Source: Caenorhabditis elegans
Taxonomy: Eukaryota; Nematoda; Chromadorea; Rhabditida; Rhabditidae
DNA: 64,000 bases
NCBI RefSeq assembly: GCF_000002985.6
Contig: NC_003283.11
Coordinates: 19,221,501 to 19,285,500, forward strand
Direction of reading: 5' to 3'
The notes beneath the pieces were generated by a model. The model was not told the DNA's origin and ran no database searches. It saw nothing but the letters and a program-made list of their open reading frames with translations. The translations under genes and the position numbers were made by a program. This document shows, in pieces, positions 10,786 through 21,377 of this stretch (its first letter is position 1; the number at the start of each line of letters is the position of its first letter).

Positions 10786-12187
10786 TTATTTAAAGTTATA
10801 GCTATCAGATTTACGAATATAAAGTGTTCCTTCAACTCCATCGTTCCTTTGAATATCAACGCCACCATGGTAAGTCTTTGGCGCAAACCCTCGATTTTTA
10901 AAATAAATGGTTCTTGATCTAGTTTCGGGCTGCTCCTGGTAAGGTATCCCTTTCAATAAAGCTTTCAAAAAGCCTAATCTAGCGTCTGCACGCAGGCGTT
11001 CGAAGGCGCTGGAACAATTAAAGGAGCTGGCTAAAGAACTTTTCTTGAGCAGAGTGGAGAATACGTGGGGGATAAGTAAGATTTTTCTATTTTTCATAAG
11101 CCTAAGCCTAAGCCTGAGCCTGAGCCTGAGCCTGTGCCTAAGCCTAAGCCTGAGACTAAGCCTAAGCCTAAGCCTAAGCCTAAGCCTAAGCCTTAGCCTA
11201 AGCCTAAGCCTGAGCCCAAGCCTTAGTCTAAGCCTAATCCTAAGCCTACTCATAAACCTAAATCTAAGCCTAAGCCTAAGCCTAAGCCTGAGCCTGAGCC
11301 TGAGCCTGAGCCTAAGCCTGAGCCTGAGTGAAAAATTATAACGTTATGTTCTATAGATTATTAGTTTGAATAAATTATGTAGTATGATTTGTCAAAAACT
11401 AAACAATTGTGAACTTCTGGAACGGAAAAAACAAGACAGCTGATAACAGAGAGGATGTTTCAACATTTAGTTTGAGTAGAAAATTTGACGGATACACGGC
11501 AGTTTTGTGATCCAAAAAATCTGAAATTCTGACAATATGATGATTTTTGTCAAAATTATAAATACATACCATCAAGTGTTCCGCGTTGCTGTAAGTATAT
11601 TTGAGAACACTATTAGATGAATTGTAGGCATCGGAAGTTATTTTATTGATAGGAATGTATTTGTAGAAGTTTCGAGCGCCTTTTTCACGGCCAACATAAC
11701 GTTCCAAACAATCATCAATATCTATAGTAGACTTATTCAGAACATCCATGATATGATGCAAATACTCTCTGGCGGTGAATTTTAATGAAGAATTTTCAAA
11801 AGTGATAGCATGACTGTCTCTATTAACACTCCAATCACTCAATAAGTTATCAATGGAATCATCGGAATCACTGTCGCTCCAGTAGCACCTTCTTTCCACT
11901 TTCTTCGAAATCCTGACAGAGTGTGGCAAAGTTTCAACGTTATCGAACCTCAACAACAGTCGAAAATACGAATTTCTATTTTCGAATTTAATTGAAAGCT
12001 TCTTTTCTTCTAAAATAACATCCAAATCGCTGCAATCTAGATGCATCGATTCAACAGCGTGTTTAGTGGAGTTGGAATAACTTGATTATAAACTACGAGC
12101 TGCATAGTAAAGCACTTACAGTTCGACTATATTCATGTGACGGAGAGTTTTAATCAGAGATTTTGCTGGAAGACGGAGAAGATTCAT
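10786..12187 (-). pseudogene. F-box/FBA_2 gene interrupted by PB1-intron fragment
   Basis: Exon 1 (12187-12120) encodes MNLLRLPAKSLIKTLRHMNI and ends with a GTAAGT donor. The start of exon 2 has lost bases: no proper acceptor is seen and the usual SLSFCS motif is frame-broken. From about 12046 to 11570 exon 2 is open (SVRISKK ... FTAREYLHHIMDVLNKSTID). Exon 3 starts at 11520 but after about 50 bases is interrupted by sequence from a PB1-type gene with a hexamer array (11470-10995). FBA_2 coding resumes at about 10985 with LLKGIPYQEQPETRSRTIYF and GGVDIQRNDGVEGTLYI and stops a few residues before the usual FxVW end. Non-functional. Confidence 0.85.
10995..11470 (+). repeat. right arm of inverted duplication, with GCCTAA array
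   Basis: Bases 10995-11070 are the 3' end of a PB1-type exon (ALEQLKELAKELFLSRVENTWG) followed by its donor GTAAGA. Next come GCCTAA/GCCTGA hexamers (11098-11330) and a tail to 11470. The whole is the inverse of 7430-8255. It lies inside the exon-3 region of the minus-strand F-box pseudogene. Confidence 0.85.
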
Positions 12188-12255
12188 GGCAGAGAGAGAG
12201 AGAAAGAGGGGAAAATGGTAACGGACTGGAAATGAGCAAAGAGAGACAGGGCACA

Positions 12256-12294
12256 CGCTACGCAACCGCGTCACAGTTACGATCGATAGTCTTT
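12256..12294 (-). promoter_or_regulatory. conserved F-box promoter block (inverse)
   Basis: This is the minus-strand copy of the block at 2254-2292, about 70-105 bases upstream of the ATG at 12187. It lies between two divergent F-box first exons (12187 minus and 12457 plus), so it may act in both directions. Confidence 0.5.
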
Positions 12295-12456
12295 TTTAAT
12301 TGAGCACTCTTCCTCTGAAACCGAATATATACCCTGTTAACTACGTTCCTTCCATATTTGGTTCACTACTTGAAACCCGTAAAATCTTCTTCAAATCCAA
12401 TTCTCAGTTTTCCAAAACTAGGCCTATTTTTTTTTTGAAACTTCCTTCACCCTATC

Positions 12457-14085
12457 ATGAGTGTACCGTACTTCCATCTTCTCCGCCTTTCAGCCAGGTC
12501 TATCGGTAGAGCTCTCCGTTGCATGGATGTGATTCAATTGTAAGCCTTCTTTCAGTTTAACAGTACGTTAAAGGTGGAGTAGCGCCAGTGGGGATTTTGC
12601 CTTAATTTTCATAATGATCAGAAAGGGTCAATTATCATAATAAAACAATCCAAAAACATTCGAGATTTTTCATAATTTCGGGCCAAAGTTTTGGCAAATT
12701 GCCAAAAGTTTGAAAACTATGAGCTTTTAAGGAACAATGTTTTATTACGAATATTTTAAACAAAATTACAGTATAAAAAGTATAGGGAAAAAAAATTTTT
12801 TTTTTGGTCGACTTAATTATGAGTGGCCAAAACTGAGTAATTGTCACTTTTTGACAGTAAATAAATCATTTTCAAAAAATTGTTAGTTTTATTTAATATT
12901 CGGTCATTTTGAGGCCATAAGAGTGGTTTTTAACAATTTCCCCACTGGCGCTACTTCACCTTTAAAACAACAACTTTCAGAATTTCCCTGTCTTTCTGCT
13001 CCAAAACCTGTAAAAGTGCGGTGACAGCGACGAATCTCGAATGCACCAGTATAATTGTTACTGTAATGAGGACTATGTTGAAAATTAACCTACACTTTAG
13101 AGTTGTGACATGCGAACTAGTTCTGAATTATGAGAATCTGGATGAGCTTCCGCATTCTGTGAAAATCTGGGAGAATCCGGGTAACCCATTAATTGGTTAT
13201 ATAATGGAAGCGGAAGATTTCTCCACTATCGCTTTTGCGAACACATCACTGAGCTTCACCTCTAAAAATTACATGCTACATATTATGGATATCATGAACA
13301 AGTCTACAATAGATGTTGATGACGCTGGCGATGATGTTCCTTTAATAGTTCTTCAAGATTTGTTCAAAAACATTTGTATAACACGACTAATATGTATCTC
13401 GGAAATATCGCCTAATAACATGCAAAAGTACGCTTCTGTCCATGCAAGAGACTGTATGGTACGTTTGTTGTTTTATTTGGATTACCGCCAACTTTTCTCT
13501 GAGCAAATTTGAATTCCCGCTAACCCCTACAGTACTACAGTACTCCTACTGTACCCCAAGCATATCGCTTCACTACTTCTAAACCAAACTCCCTTCAAAA
13601 GACAAAACATTAGACTTCATTCCCTACCACCTAATTTTTTGAAACAATTTCAGATTCCAATGTCTACAGATCTGGAAATACATTCATCAGCTTATCCAAC
13701 CTTTTGTTCAAGCTTTGACAGCCTAGATATTCGGACTCCGCTACACTCGCCCAATGATTTGTTAAACTTTAACAGTTCGACTGTAACAATCACTGATAGC
13801 AGATTAACAGAAAAAGACTGCAATTTGTTCTTGAAGCATTGGCTACTTGGGATATCAAGTCAAAATCTGAAACTACTGACTGTGTGTTTTCTGATTGATG
13901 ACAAGAATGCTCTATTGGATGGCATTTTCTACACCCAGCAACCGGAGCCTAGAGCCATGGGATTTGAAAGCCGACGGTTTGATTACAGGACAATCCGTGG
14001 TAGCTTTGATGTTCAAAACGTGGATGGAGTTGAAGCAACACTTTATCTTTACGATTTTAGTTTTGATTTTGTTGTATTGGAATGA
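12457..14085 (+). CDS. F-box/FBA_2 protein (fbxb type), 330 aa
   Basis: Exons 12457-12539, 12981-13458 and 13654-14085 join cleanly to 330 residues. The F-box spans the first junction (YFHLLRLSARSIGRALRCMD, then SLSFCSKTCKSAV). Exon 2 has the middle-region signature NTSLSFTSKNYMLHIMDIMN. Exon 3 carries FBA_2: PNDLLNFNSSTVTI, LTEKDCNLFLKHWLLG, LDGIFYTQQPE, and VDGVEATLYLYDFSFDFVVLE at the end. The role expected from the family is substrate adaptor of an SCF ubiquitin ligase. Intron 1 (441 bases) is almost entirely a palindromic MITE. It is transcribed divergently from the pseudogene at 12187. The FBA_2 motif GG-x-DIxRNDG is altered to RGSFDVQNVDG. No inactivating change seen. Confidence 0.85.
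12568..12966. mobile_element. palindromic MITE, TTTAAA-flanked family
   Basis: The ends are inverted copies of AAAGGTGGAGTAGCGCCAGT next to TTAAA/TTTAAA, and the interior is largely self-complementary. Four further family members are found at 29807, 42293, 43321 and 47245. It sits inside an F-box intron. The structure fits the PALTTTAAA-type repeats known from C. elegans (family name from memory). Confidence 0.75.
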
Positions 14086-14229
14086 AATTTTCTTTAAATT
14101 TAGTTGCAGTGATTTTTGATTTATATCAGCACACCTTTCTAATTAACTAATAAATATTTTTCTCATCTTAACAAGTGACCTAGTTTAACTGAAAATCAGA
14201 AAATGTTAGAGTAATATCGTATTCAAGCT

Positions 14230-14290
14230 TACAGTTTAATAATCCCATGTGACTGATAGTCGTAGACCTTTCAGGAAAACGTAGCACATT
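14230..14290 (-). pseudogene. degenerate F-box first exon
   Basis: The minus strand reads like the end of an F-box exon 1 (ISHMGLLNC then GTAAG), with a diverged promoter block upstream (about 14330-14395, TATCGAT kept). No exon 2 follows: the sequence on its 3' side is the 3' flank of the gene ending at 14085. The rest of 14086-14590 shows no gene. Confidence 0.45.
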
Positions 14291-14590
14291 CACGGTGGAG
14301 AAAAATAGTTACTGACTGGAAATAAGAAGAGAGACACGCCAGATGGTACATCGCAGTGCCACTGAAATGATCGATACTCTATGTCAGACAAAGCCATTGG
14401 CACAAGCGGGACCTAATTCCCAGCTGAGTTGAAAAATTAGTAACTTGTCACAAACTAACTTTTTTTTCTAGAACTTTAGTAGATTATGATGCAAAGCTTT
14501 ATTGAAAAAATTTGAATCCAAGTAGATTTTCGAGGTTTACAACATTTATTCTTATAAAATCAGTATGTCAGAAGTAATATTGTAGGTTCG

Positions 14591-15798
14591 CTAATCCAAA
14601 AATTTATTGTTCTCGAAATCCACCTCATTCCAAACTTTCATGCTAAAACTTCTTTGTCCAGTCATAATATAAATTTCTACAGTCGCCACAGCTCCATCAT
14701 CGATCCTTCTTATATTGTGAATTTTATGTTGTACAGCAGAGGCTCCTGGTAGAGTAATAATGTTACCAAGATTTCTGGTTAGATGCAAACAAATGCTCCG
14801 GGTTTTGGGAATCTCCAAGTGATTGATCCCACTCAAGACATCTTCAACATTGGAACCATCACCGTGTCTGCCATAAACAGTCAGATACTCCAGTTTTCTA
14901 TTTGATCCTTTCATCCAGCATTTCAAGAACAAGTTTAGGTCCTTCATTGATAAAACCTTTAAATCACTGGATAGATGTAGATGCTCACTGTTCATTATCA
15001 ATATATCATTTAGTTGATATTGATGAGCAAGGAAATGTGACTTGAATATATCCAAGTTCTGGATGAACGCCAATGGAAGAGAGTTTTTCATGCTATATCT
15101 TTGAACCTCTAGTACATTTAAAAAGGGCATGATTGCTTCGAAAACCTGTTTATCAGAGCTGGCTTTGCGGCGTCTGGCTTCTTCATCCGGGTACTCGCGC
15201 TCATACCAGTTATTGAATTTAAATTTTCTAACCTTCAATCCACCGAAAACTTTTGTAAGGTCACTGAAATCAATTGGGTAGGCTTCAGTGTCACAAATAA
15301 CCTTGTCGATTCTGTCGCAGTTGCTCACATCTAGAAGATGCTCCACATAATGTACAATCTCCAAACCTGGCCTCTCCCATTCAAAATCGTATTTCGAGTA
15401 AGCAGTCTCAGTTAATTCTTCAGTTAATTTATCAAAAATTATCTCAACACGGTTGGGAATCCCCAGCTTCGATGGTACTTTTGAGTTCCGACAGGTTGAT
15501 TGGAGAGCATCGATATTCAAGTAAAAATATACTTGAAAAGAGTTGATGAAATTCATAGAAATTCTGATATGTGTGCTGAGAATGATTATAAACTCGATGG
15601 CGTGCAACAACTTTGCTGATTCAACTATGCTCTTCGACCGTTGTGAGCAGAAAGAAATGGCGATTCTGAAATTGAAAATTAAAACTAAAATTTGAAATAT
15701 TAAGGTGAAACTTACAAGTTGACGTATTCCGTAGTTTGAAAAGCGTTCAAACGAGCCTTTTTGGGCAAATCGAGAATTCGGAAGGCAGTAGTAGTCAT
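14591..15798 (-). CDS. F-box/FBA_2 protein, 385 aa (inverted twin A)
   Basis: Exon 1 (15798-15716) encodes MTTTAFRILDLPKKARLNAF and ends GTAAGT; exon 2 (15665-14591) completes 385 residues. The F-box continues as IAISFCSQRSKSIVES. The middle region (YVEHLLDVSNCDRIDKVI) replaces the FTARDYLLH signature of the other copies. FBA_2 is clear at about 240-320 (LNDILIMNSEHLHL, LSMKDLNLFLKCWMKGSN) and ends with VATVEIYIM and FSMKVWNEVDFENN. Only one intron is present, versus two in the 330-343-aa genes. An inverted twin of equal length lies at 18914-20124. No disabling change seen, so both may be active; predicted role is SCF substrate adaptor. Confidence 0.85.
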
Positions 15799-15849
15799 TG
15801 TTGCACAGTTTGTACAAATGACTAGCCTATTGACTACACAACCATTACG

Positions 15850-16420
15850 GAGAGAATAGGTGTTATAAAATGGGAAGAGGCCGGGTCAGGGTCACTCTAA
15901 TTTCTAACATATCTGATATTGTAAATCTCTAAACATTGCTTGACTCGAATTCCAGATTTTTTTTTTCGTAAAAACTATTAAGTTTAAATTACAGCCCAGA
16001 GGGATCACCACCAGGTAGTGTACCTGAATCCCAGATCCGCAGTGCATATCACTTGAAGAACGGATCGTCCTTTAATCCTTTAATCCTTTAAAAGAATAAA
16101 AAATGTGTACATAAGACTTTTTGGTTTTTTTTTGGTATTTGACTAAAAATCAGGACTAAAAAAACCAAAAAATCCAAAAAAAAAAGTTTGCCGTGTCGAG
16201 TCTCGACTCTAGACTATTCTGTATTGAAAAACATGTTAAAATGTATTTTAAAACAGTTGTGACGTCATAAATGTATTTTAATGCATTTTGCAACATTACT
16301 TATAACCCAATTAAAAATCAATTTAAGCCTCAGAATTTTTGGTTTTTTTTTTGGTTTTTGGAAAATTTCAATTTTTTTTTGTTGTTTTGGTTTTTCGGTC
16401 CAACATTTTTTGTCACAGGC
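15850..16420. other. intergenic, duplicated fragments and low complexity
   Basis: Bases 15911-15960 repeat, in the same orientation, the 3' flank of the twin gene at 20140-20190. Bases 16073-16093 hold three tandem CCTTTAAT units, and 16100-16420 is rich in A/T homopolymers. No gene seen. Confidence 0.5.
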
Positions 16421-16482
16421 CTGATACTCATGTAACGGAGAATTTTAGCCAGAGACTTTGCTGGAAGACGGAGAAGATTCAT
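16421..16482 (-). pseudogene. orphan F-box first exon
   Basis: The minus strand encodes MNLLRLPAKSLAKILRYMSI and then breaks into unrelated sequence without a donor. Upstream (16543-16582) is a full copy of the conserved promoter block. It is the left half of a duplicated head-to-head cassette copied from or with 12130-12530. Confidence 0.75.
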
Positions 16483-16542
16483 GGCACAGAGAGAGAGGGG
16501 AGACTGGCAACGGACTGGAAATGAGCAAAGAGAGACGGGGCG

Positions 16543-16582
16543 CACGCTACGCAACCGCGTCACAGTTACGATCGATAGTCTT
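16543..16582 (-). promoter_or_regulatory. conserved F-box promoter block (inverse)
   Basis: Near-identical third copy of the roughly 39-base block seen at 2254-2292 and 12256-12294. It lies between two truncated divergent F-box exons. Confidence 0.5.
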
Positions 16583-16744
16583 TTAAAGTGAGCCCTGGCT
16601 CTCACTGAAACTGAATATACCTTGTTAACTACGTTCCTACGCAATATATACTTTGTTCACTACTCGAAAACCGGAAAATCTTATTTAAATCCGATTCTCA
16701 GTTTTCCGAAACTAGGTCTATTCTTAGTCCTTAACCTCATTGTC

Positions 16745-16807
16745 ATGATTATGCCGTACTTTCATCTTCTCCGCCTTCCAGCCAAGTCTCTTGGTACAAA
16801 CTGTTGA
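16745..16807 (+). pseudogene. truncated F-box first exon, plus strand
   Basis: MIMPYFHLLRLPAKSLG is followed immediately by unrelated bases giving TNC and a stop. The upstream leader closely matches the leader of the intact gene at 12457. The break at about 16796 joins the cassette to the 3' flank of the minus-strand gene ending at 16921. Confidence 0.75.
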
Positions 16808-16920
16808 AAGTTTTGGTTTCTGTGAAATTTTTATTATAAATAAACTGTACAAAATATGATCGTAGAGTAACAAATGTGTACATAATTATGGCGGCTTACA
16901 AGGTTACAATAAAATATTAG

Positions 16921-18262
16921 TCAATTTTCTGAAATTTCTGAAATTTCTGACTTTTCCCAGACAACAAATGTAAAGTACTCAGGCTTATCAATGTAGATTG
17001 TTGCTTCCGTTCCATCATTCCTTCGAACATCGCACCCTCCTTGGTATGTCCATGTGCAAGAGAGGTTATATGAAACGGTTCTTGATCTGGACGCCGGCTG
17101 TTGCTTGAAACAAATCCCACGTAACAAAGATTCTAGATCATCAACTCTTTTAAATGTTCTCAACCGTTTCAGATCTGGGTTCGATAGTCCTAGTATCCAA
17201 TGTTTCAGGAATAAATTGAAATCCTTCTCCGTGAAACGACTATAAGATAAATCGACTAGACTACTGTTTAGGTTCAATAAGCCATTGAAATTAAGAGACG
17301 AAGTATTAATATCAAGGTGTTCAAAATTTGAGCAAAGAACTTGATGTGCATACGGTAGAATTCCGAGTTGTAAACCAGGAGTGATCTGGAATAATTTTAA
17401 ATAATTGATTCTCATGTAATACCGTATATCCTCTATTAGTTTTGCACCCCTTTGCTCAACTTTGGCAGCTCATATCTCAGTAGTCGTTTGTTCTATAGAA
17501 AAGTTGTCAACTGATAAAATATTTGTTAGATGTTTTTCTATAGTATGTAGTTTGTTAATTATTTATATGTTCAAAACAAAATGAGATATGAGCTGTCAAA
17601 GTTGAGCAAAGGGGTGCAAAACTAATAGAGGATATACGGTAATTACTAAAAATTATGATACCTTAGCTTGTTTTGCATGACAAGATGTGTATTTGAGCAC
17701 GTTATTAGGAAACTTGTCCGAATCATATATCAGCTGAAGAATGGGCACTCCATTGAACAAATCGCGAATCGCTTTTCGAGACACCCCGTCTGCCCCTCCA
17801 GCATCAGTAATGGTTATCTCGGACTTGTTCACAACATCCAAGACATGGCACAAGTAGTCTCTAGCCGTGAACTTCAATGAATCATTTGAAAAAGTAATTG
17901 GTTCTTTATATATGTCCTGACTCCCAACACTCCCATAGCCCATAGGCTCAGCGATCTTGGCGGAAACCGGAAGGTTCTCCAAGTTTGTGAACCTTAAAGT
18001 CAGCTGGAATGACGGGAGATGCCATGATTCAAAGTTAAGCTCGACCTCTTTTTCAGTTACAGTCACGTTTACATTTTCAATCTCAAGGCTTAGAGCTTTC
18101 ACTGCTTTTTTCATGGAATCAGAGCAGAATGAGATGGATAATCTGGAAAATTTTAGGTCAAAGAGGCAAAATTGAACAATCTTACAGTTCGAAAACATCC
18201 ATATTACTGAGTACTTCATTCAGTGCTTTAGATGGAAGACGGAGAAGATAGAAGGGAGGCAT
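16921..18262 (-). CDS. F-box/FBA_2 protein (fbxb type), 340 aa
   Basis: Exons 18262-18186, 18142-17662 and 17385-16921 give 340 residues without frame error. The F-box reads MPPFYLLRLPSKALNEVLSN with LSISFCSDSMKKAVKAL across the junction. Exon 2 includes SLKFTARDYLCHVLDVVNKS. FBA_2 in exon 3 is textbook: NGLLNLNSSLVDL, FTEKDFNLFLKHWILGLSNP, LLRGICFKQQPASRSRTV, GGCDVRRNDGTEATIYI and FTFVVWEKSEISEISEN. The last residues extend past the usual VWE end. Intron 2 consists mostly of a MITE (17420-17641). It lies at the centre of the inverted repeat formed by the two 385-aa genes. Predicted SCF substrate adaptor. Confidence 0.88.
17420..17641. mobile_element. MITE with roughly 55-bp near-perfect terminal inverted repeats
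   Basis: TACCGTATATCCTCTATTAG opens the left arm and its reverse complement closes the right arm at 17641. The arms match over about 55 bases, including GTTTTGCACCCCTTTGCTCA. It lies inside an F-box intron; the flanking duplication is not clear. Confidence 0.75.
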
Positions 18263-18299
18263 GAAAATAGCAGTAATGATGAAAAAAGTGCGGAGGAAG

Positions 18300-18780
18300 G
18301 GTACGGCATCTCTATGGAAACCGAGCTTCACGTGCTCGAAACTGCTCATTAGTATCGTGCCCCTGTTGGAATTATGGATACCACTAGAAGTAGTACTTGT
18401 GTAGTATTTTTGAAAGTGGTTAACAGTTTTGGGGGTAGATGTACTACACTATCCCTAGAAGGTTATGCTAGCGCGCTCTACCGGGAAGTTTTCAAAAAAG
18501 TTAAAGTATTGAAAAAAAAAACTATAGGTAATTCAAGTGTAGAATTCGAAATCTAAGGTTTCAAATTAAATAAAACTTTAAACATATAGAAAATCAAAGC
18601 ATTTTCTATGAAATTCTGGAAACTAGCTGAACATCAGTTAAAATTAGACATTAGAGAACCACCCGTTTGATGACTTTAAACTGATTTCATGCAGGTTGTG
18701 TAGTCGACAAGACAGTCATTTGTGCAATCTGTACAACAATGACGTCAGAATCCACCCTATCGACAAGTGTGCTCGGAGTA
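18300..18780. other. intergenic stretch
   Basis: I see no gene. Bases 18710-18745 contain a partial repeat of the leader CAGTCATTTGTACAAACTG that precedes the ATG at 18914. Confidence 0.5.
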
Positions 18781-18913
18781 GAATACCCCAAAAATATTAT
18801 ATCAGATCTCTGAGCATAATTAGAGTGACCCAGACCCGGCCTCTTCCCGATTGATGACTCCTACTCTCTGCCAAATTTTTTGCGAGCCAGTCATTTGTAC
18901 AAACTGGGCAACA

Positions 18914-20124
18914 ATGACTACTACTGCCTTCCCAATTCTTGATCTACCTGAAAAGGCTCGTTTGAATGCTTTTAAAACAATGGAAAATGTCAATTTGTAA
19001 GTTTTAGCACTAGTTTTTTAAACGTTTTTTTTTAACTTCTCTCTTTCAGAATTTCCCTTTCTTTCTGCTCTCAACGGTCCAAGAGCATAGTTAAATCTAC
19101 TGAGTTGCTGCACGCCTCCGAATTCATAATCATTCTCAGCACACATATCACAATTTCTATGAATTTCGATAACTCTTTTCAAGTATATTTTTACTTAAAT
19201 ATCGATGCCCTCGAATCAACGTGTCAAAACTCAATAGTACCATTGAAGCTGGGGATTCCCAACCGTGTTGAGACAAGTTTTGATAAGATAGCTGACGATT
19301 ATGGGACTGCTTACTCGAAATACGATTTTGAATGGGCGAATCCAGGTTTGGAGATTGGATATTATGTGGAGCATCTTCTAGATGTGAGCAACTGCGACAG
19401 AATCGACAAGGTTATTTGTGACACTGAAGCCTACCCAATTGATTTCAGTGACCTTACAAAAGTTTTCGGTGGATTGAAGGTTAGAAAATTTAAATTCAAT
19501 AAATGGTATGGCCGCGAGTACCCGGATGAAGAAGCCAGACGCCACAAGGCTAACTCGGACAAACTAATTTTCAGAGCCATCATGCCTGTTGTAAATGCCC
19601 TGGAGATTAATGAAAATCGGATGGAAAATGATCTTCCACTGGTGTTCATCCAGAACTTGGATAAGTTCAAGTCTTTTTACATTTCTCATCAGTATCAGTT
19701 AAATGATATATTGATGATGAACTGTGAGCATATACATCTATCCAGTGATGCACAGGCTTTATCGATAAAGGACCTGAACTTGTTCTTGAAATGCTGGATG
19801 AAAGGATCGAATATGAACCTGGAGTATCTGGTTATTTATGGCCGAAATGCCCATGGTTCCAATGTCGTAGATGTGGTGAATGGGATTAAACACTTGGAGA
19901 TTTCCAAAACCCTTGACCTGTGTTTCCAACTACCCAGGAAACTTCATTCCTTTATTTCTTTGAAAGGAAGCTCATCTTTGCATCATAAAAGATACAACAT
20001 AAGAAGGCTAGAGGATGGAGCTGTTGCAACTGTTAAAATTGATGTTATGAACCGTCGAGATACAAGTTTCTTCTTCAAAGTTTGGAATGAGGTGGATTTT
20101 GAGAACAATCCAATTTTGGTATAA
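18914..20124 (+). CDS. F-box/FBA_2 protein, 385 aa (inverted twin B)
   Basis: Exon 1 (18914-18996) encodes MTTTAFPILDLPEKARLNAF and exon 2 (19050-20124) completes 385 residues, the same length and structure as the twin at 14591-15798. Conserved blocks include YVEHLLDVSNCDRIDKVICD, LNDILMMNCEHIHL, LSIKDLNLFLKCWMKGSN, GAVATVKIDVM and FFFKVWNEVDFENNP. Substitutions spread through the protein show the pair is not very recent, yet neither copy has a frameshift or stop, which suggests both are under constraint. A short relic of a third copy follows at 20393-20540. Predicted SCF substrate adaptor. Confidence 0.85.
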
Positions 20125-20129
20125 AGACC

Positions 20130-20345
20130 TATTGTATTTCTGATATTGTAAATCTCTAAACATTGCTTGACTCAAATTTCTGATTTTTGCAATTAAACTG
20201 TTAAAAGTTTTGGTTTCTGTGTAGTTTTCATTATAAATATACTGTACATAATATGATCGTAGAACAAAAAATGTGTACATAATTATGGCGACTTACAAGG
20301 TTACAATAAAATATTAGTCAATTTTCTGAAATGTCTGAAATTTCT
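20130..20345. repeat. duplicated 3' flank
   Basis: Bases 20140-20190 match 15911-15960 and bases 20196-20345 match about 16803-16945. In the left copy the two pieces are separated by the F-box cassette, so an original contiguous flank was split there. Confidence 0.7.
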
Positions 20346-20379
20346 AAATTTTCCCTTTGAACAGTGGTCTATTAGAATC

Positions 20380-20540
20380 ATCATATAGTCGTTTCACGGA
20401 TCATAAAAGAAACAACATATGAAGGCTAGAAGATGGAACTGTGGCAACTGTTGAGATTGATGTGATGGACAATAGAAAGCAACTTTTTATCATGAAAGTT
20501 TGGAATGAGATGGATTTTGTGAACAATCCCATGTTCTAAT
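20380..20540 (+). pseudogene. chimeric FBA_2 relic
   Basis: Bases 20380-20392 match, inverted, part of exon 3 of the 340-aa gene (near 17230-17245). From 20393 the sequence follows the C-terminus of the 385-aa type (DHKRNNI, stop, RLEDGTVATVEIDVM, KVWNEMDFVNNPMF, stop). An AGA codon has become TGA (about 20418-20420). Too short to be functional. A CAATAAAC signal follows at about 20636. Confidence 0.7.
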
Positions 20541-20859
20541 GGGAAAGAGTGTTTTGTTTTTGTTTCGCTATTACCATTTCTCTTTCAATTTCATAATCAT
20601 TTCCCATTTGTGTCTGTATAAATGTTGGAATTATTCAATAAACCAATTGCAACCTTCTGAAATTCTTGGACTTTGATTTGTTTTGTTAGGTTGGAAGACT
20701 ATGCAACTTTTTTGGGGAAACTTAATTTTCAGTTTTTTTTTTCACAAATGGAAACACCGATATTTCTACCGTAAACTTCAACTTTCAGAAAAGACTGGCG
20801 GGCCAGGGACTCGTTAGTTTTTTGAGCATTAGACCTACTCCAGGAGTGTGTGGCATTTG

Positions 20860-21000
20860 CTGTTCAACAAATTGGTCGGTTTGCCACTTTACCGATTTGC
20901 CGGAAATTTCCATATCAATTTGCCGATTTACTGTTTGCCGAACATCAATTTGCCGGAAGTTTTTAGACTGATTTTTCATAAGACGGGAACACTTAAAACT
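20860..21000. repeat. CGGCAAAT-type dispersed repeat, partial
   Basis: Several ACCGATTTGCCGGAA/ATTTGCCGATTTACTG blocks, ending in the GGGAACACTTAAAAC segment typical of this family (compare 29715-29815 and 31625-31815). Confidence 0.6.
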
Positions 21001-21300
21001 TTACCTTAATAAATAATGGAGTAGTGCAGTGGGTGAGGCTAGCGGAGCCCCTCCCACATCTTGGCTATTTTCAGGTGTTCTAAGAAAAATTGATTTTCAA
21101 AAACTTGCATCACTAGCAACCGTTATCAAATAATTACATCGAAACATGACCCGGGAAAACTAAATAAAATGTGTCTTCGCCAGAGACCGCCTCAGAGGGG
21201 TATCCCTGTCAATAACTCGTAACCGTGTTGCAACGGGGGTCGTCTTCTTGTACATAAGGGCACATAAGAACCCTATGACGTCACCCGAGACAGGTGAAAA

Positions 21301-21345
21301 GAGACTATCGATTCACAAAGCGTCATTGTGCAGTAGTCTTATTCT
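21301..21345 (+). promoter_or_regulatory. diverged F-box promoter block
   Basis: GAGACTATCGATTCACAAAG, about 70 bases before the ATG at 21378, keeps the GACTATCGAT core of the conserved block while the GC-rich half is lost. Confidence 0.35.
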
Positions 21346-21377
21346 GTCATACCATTCACTCTTCCTTACCCCCAGTC

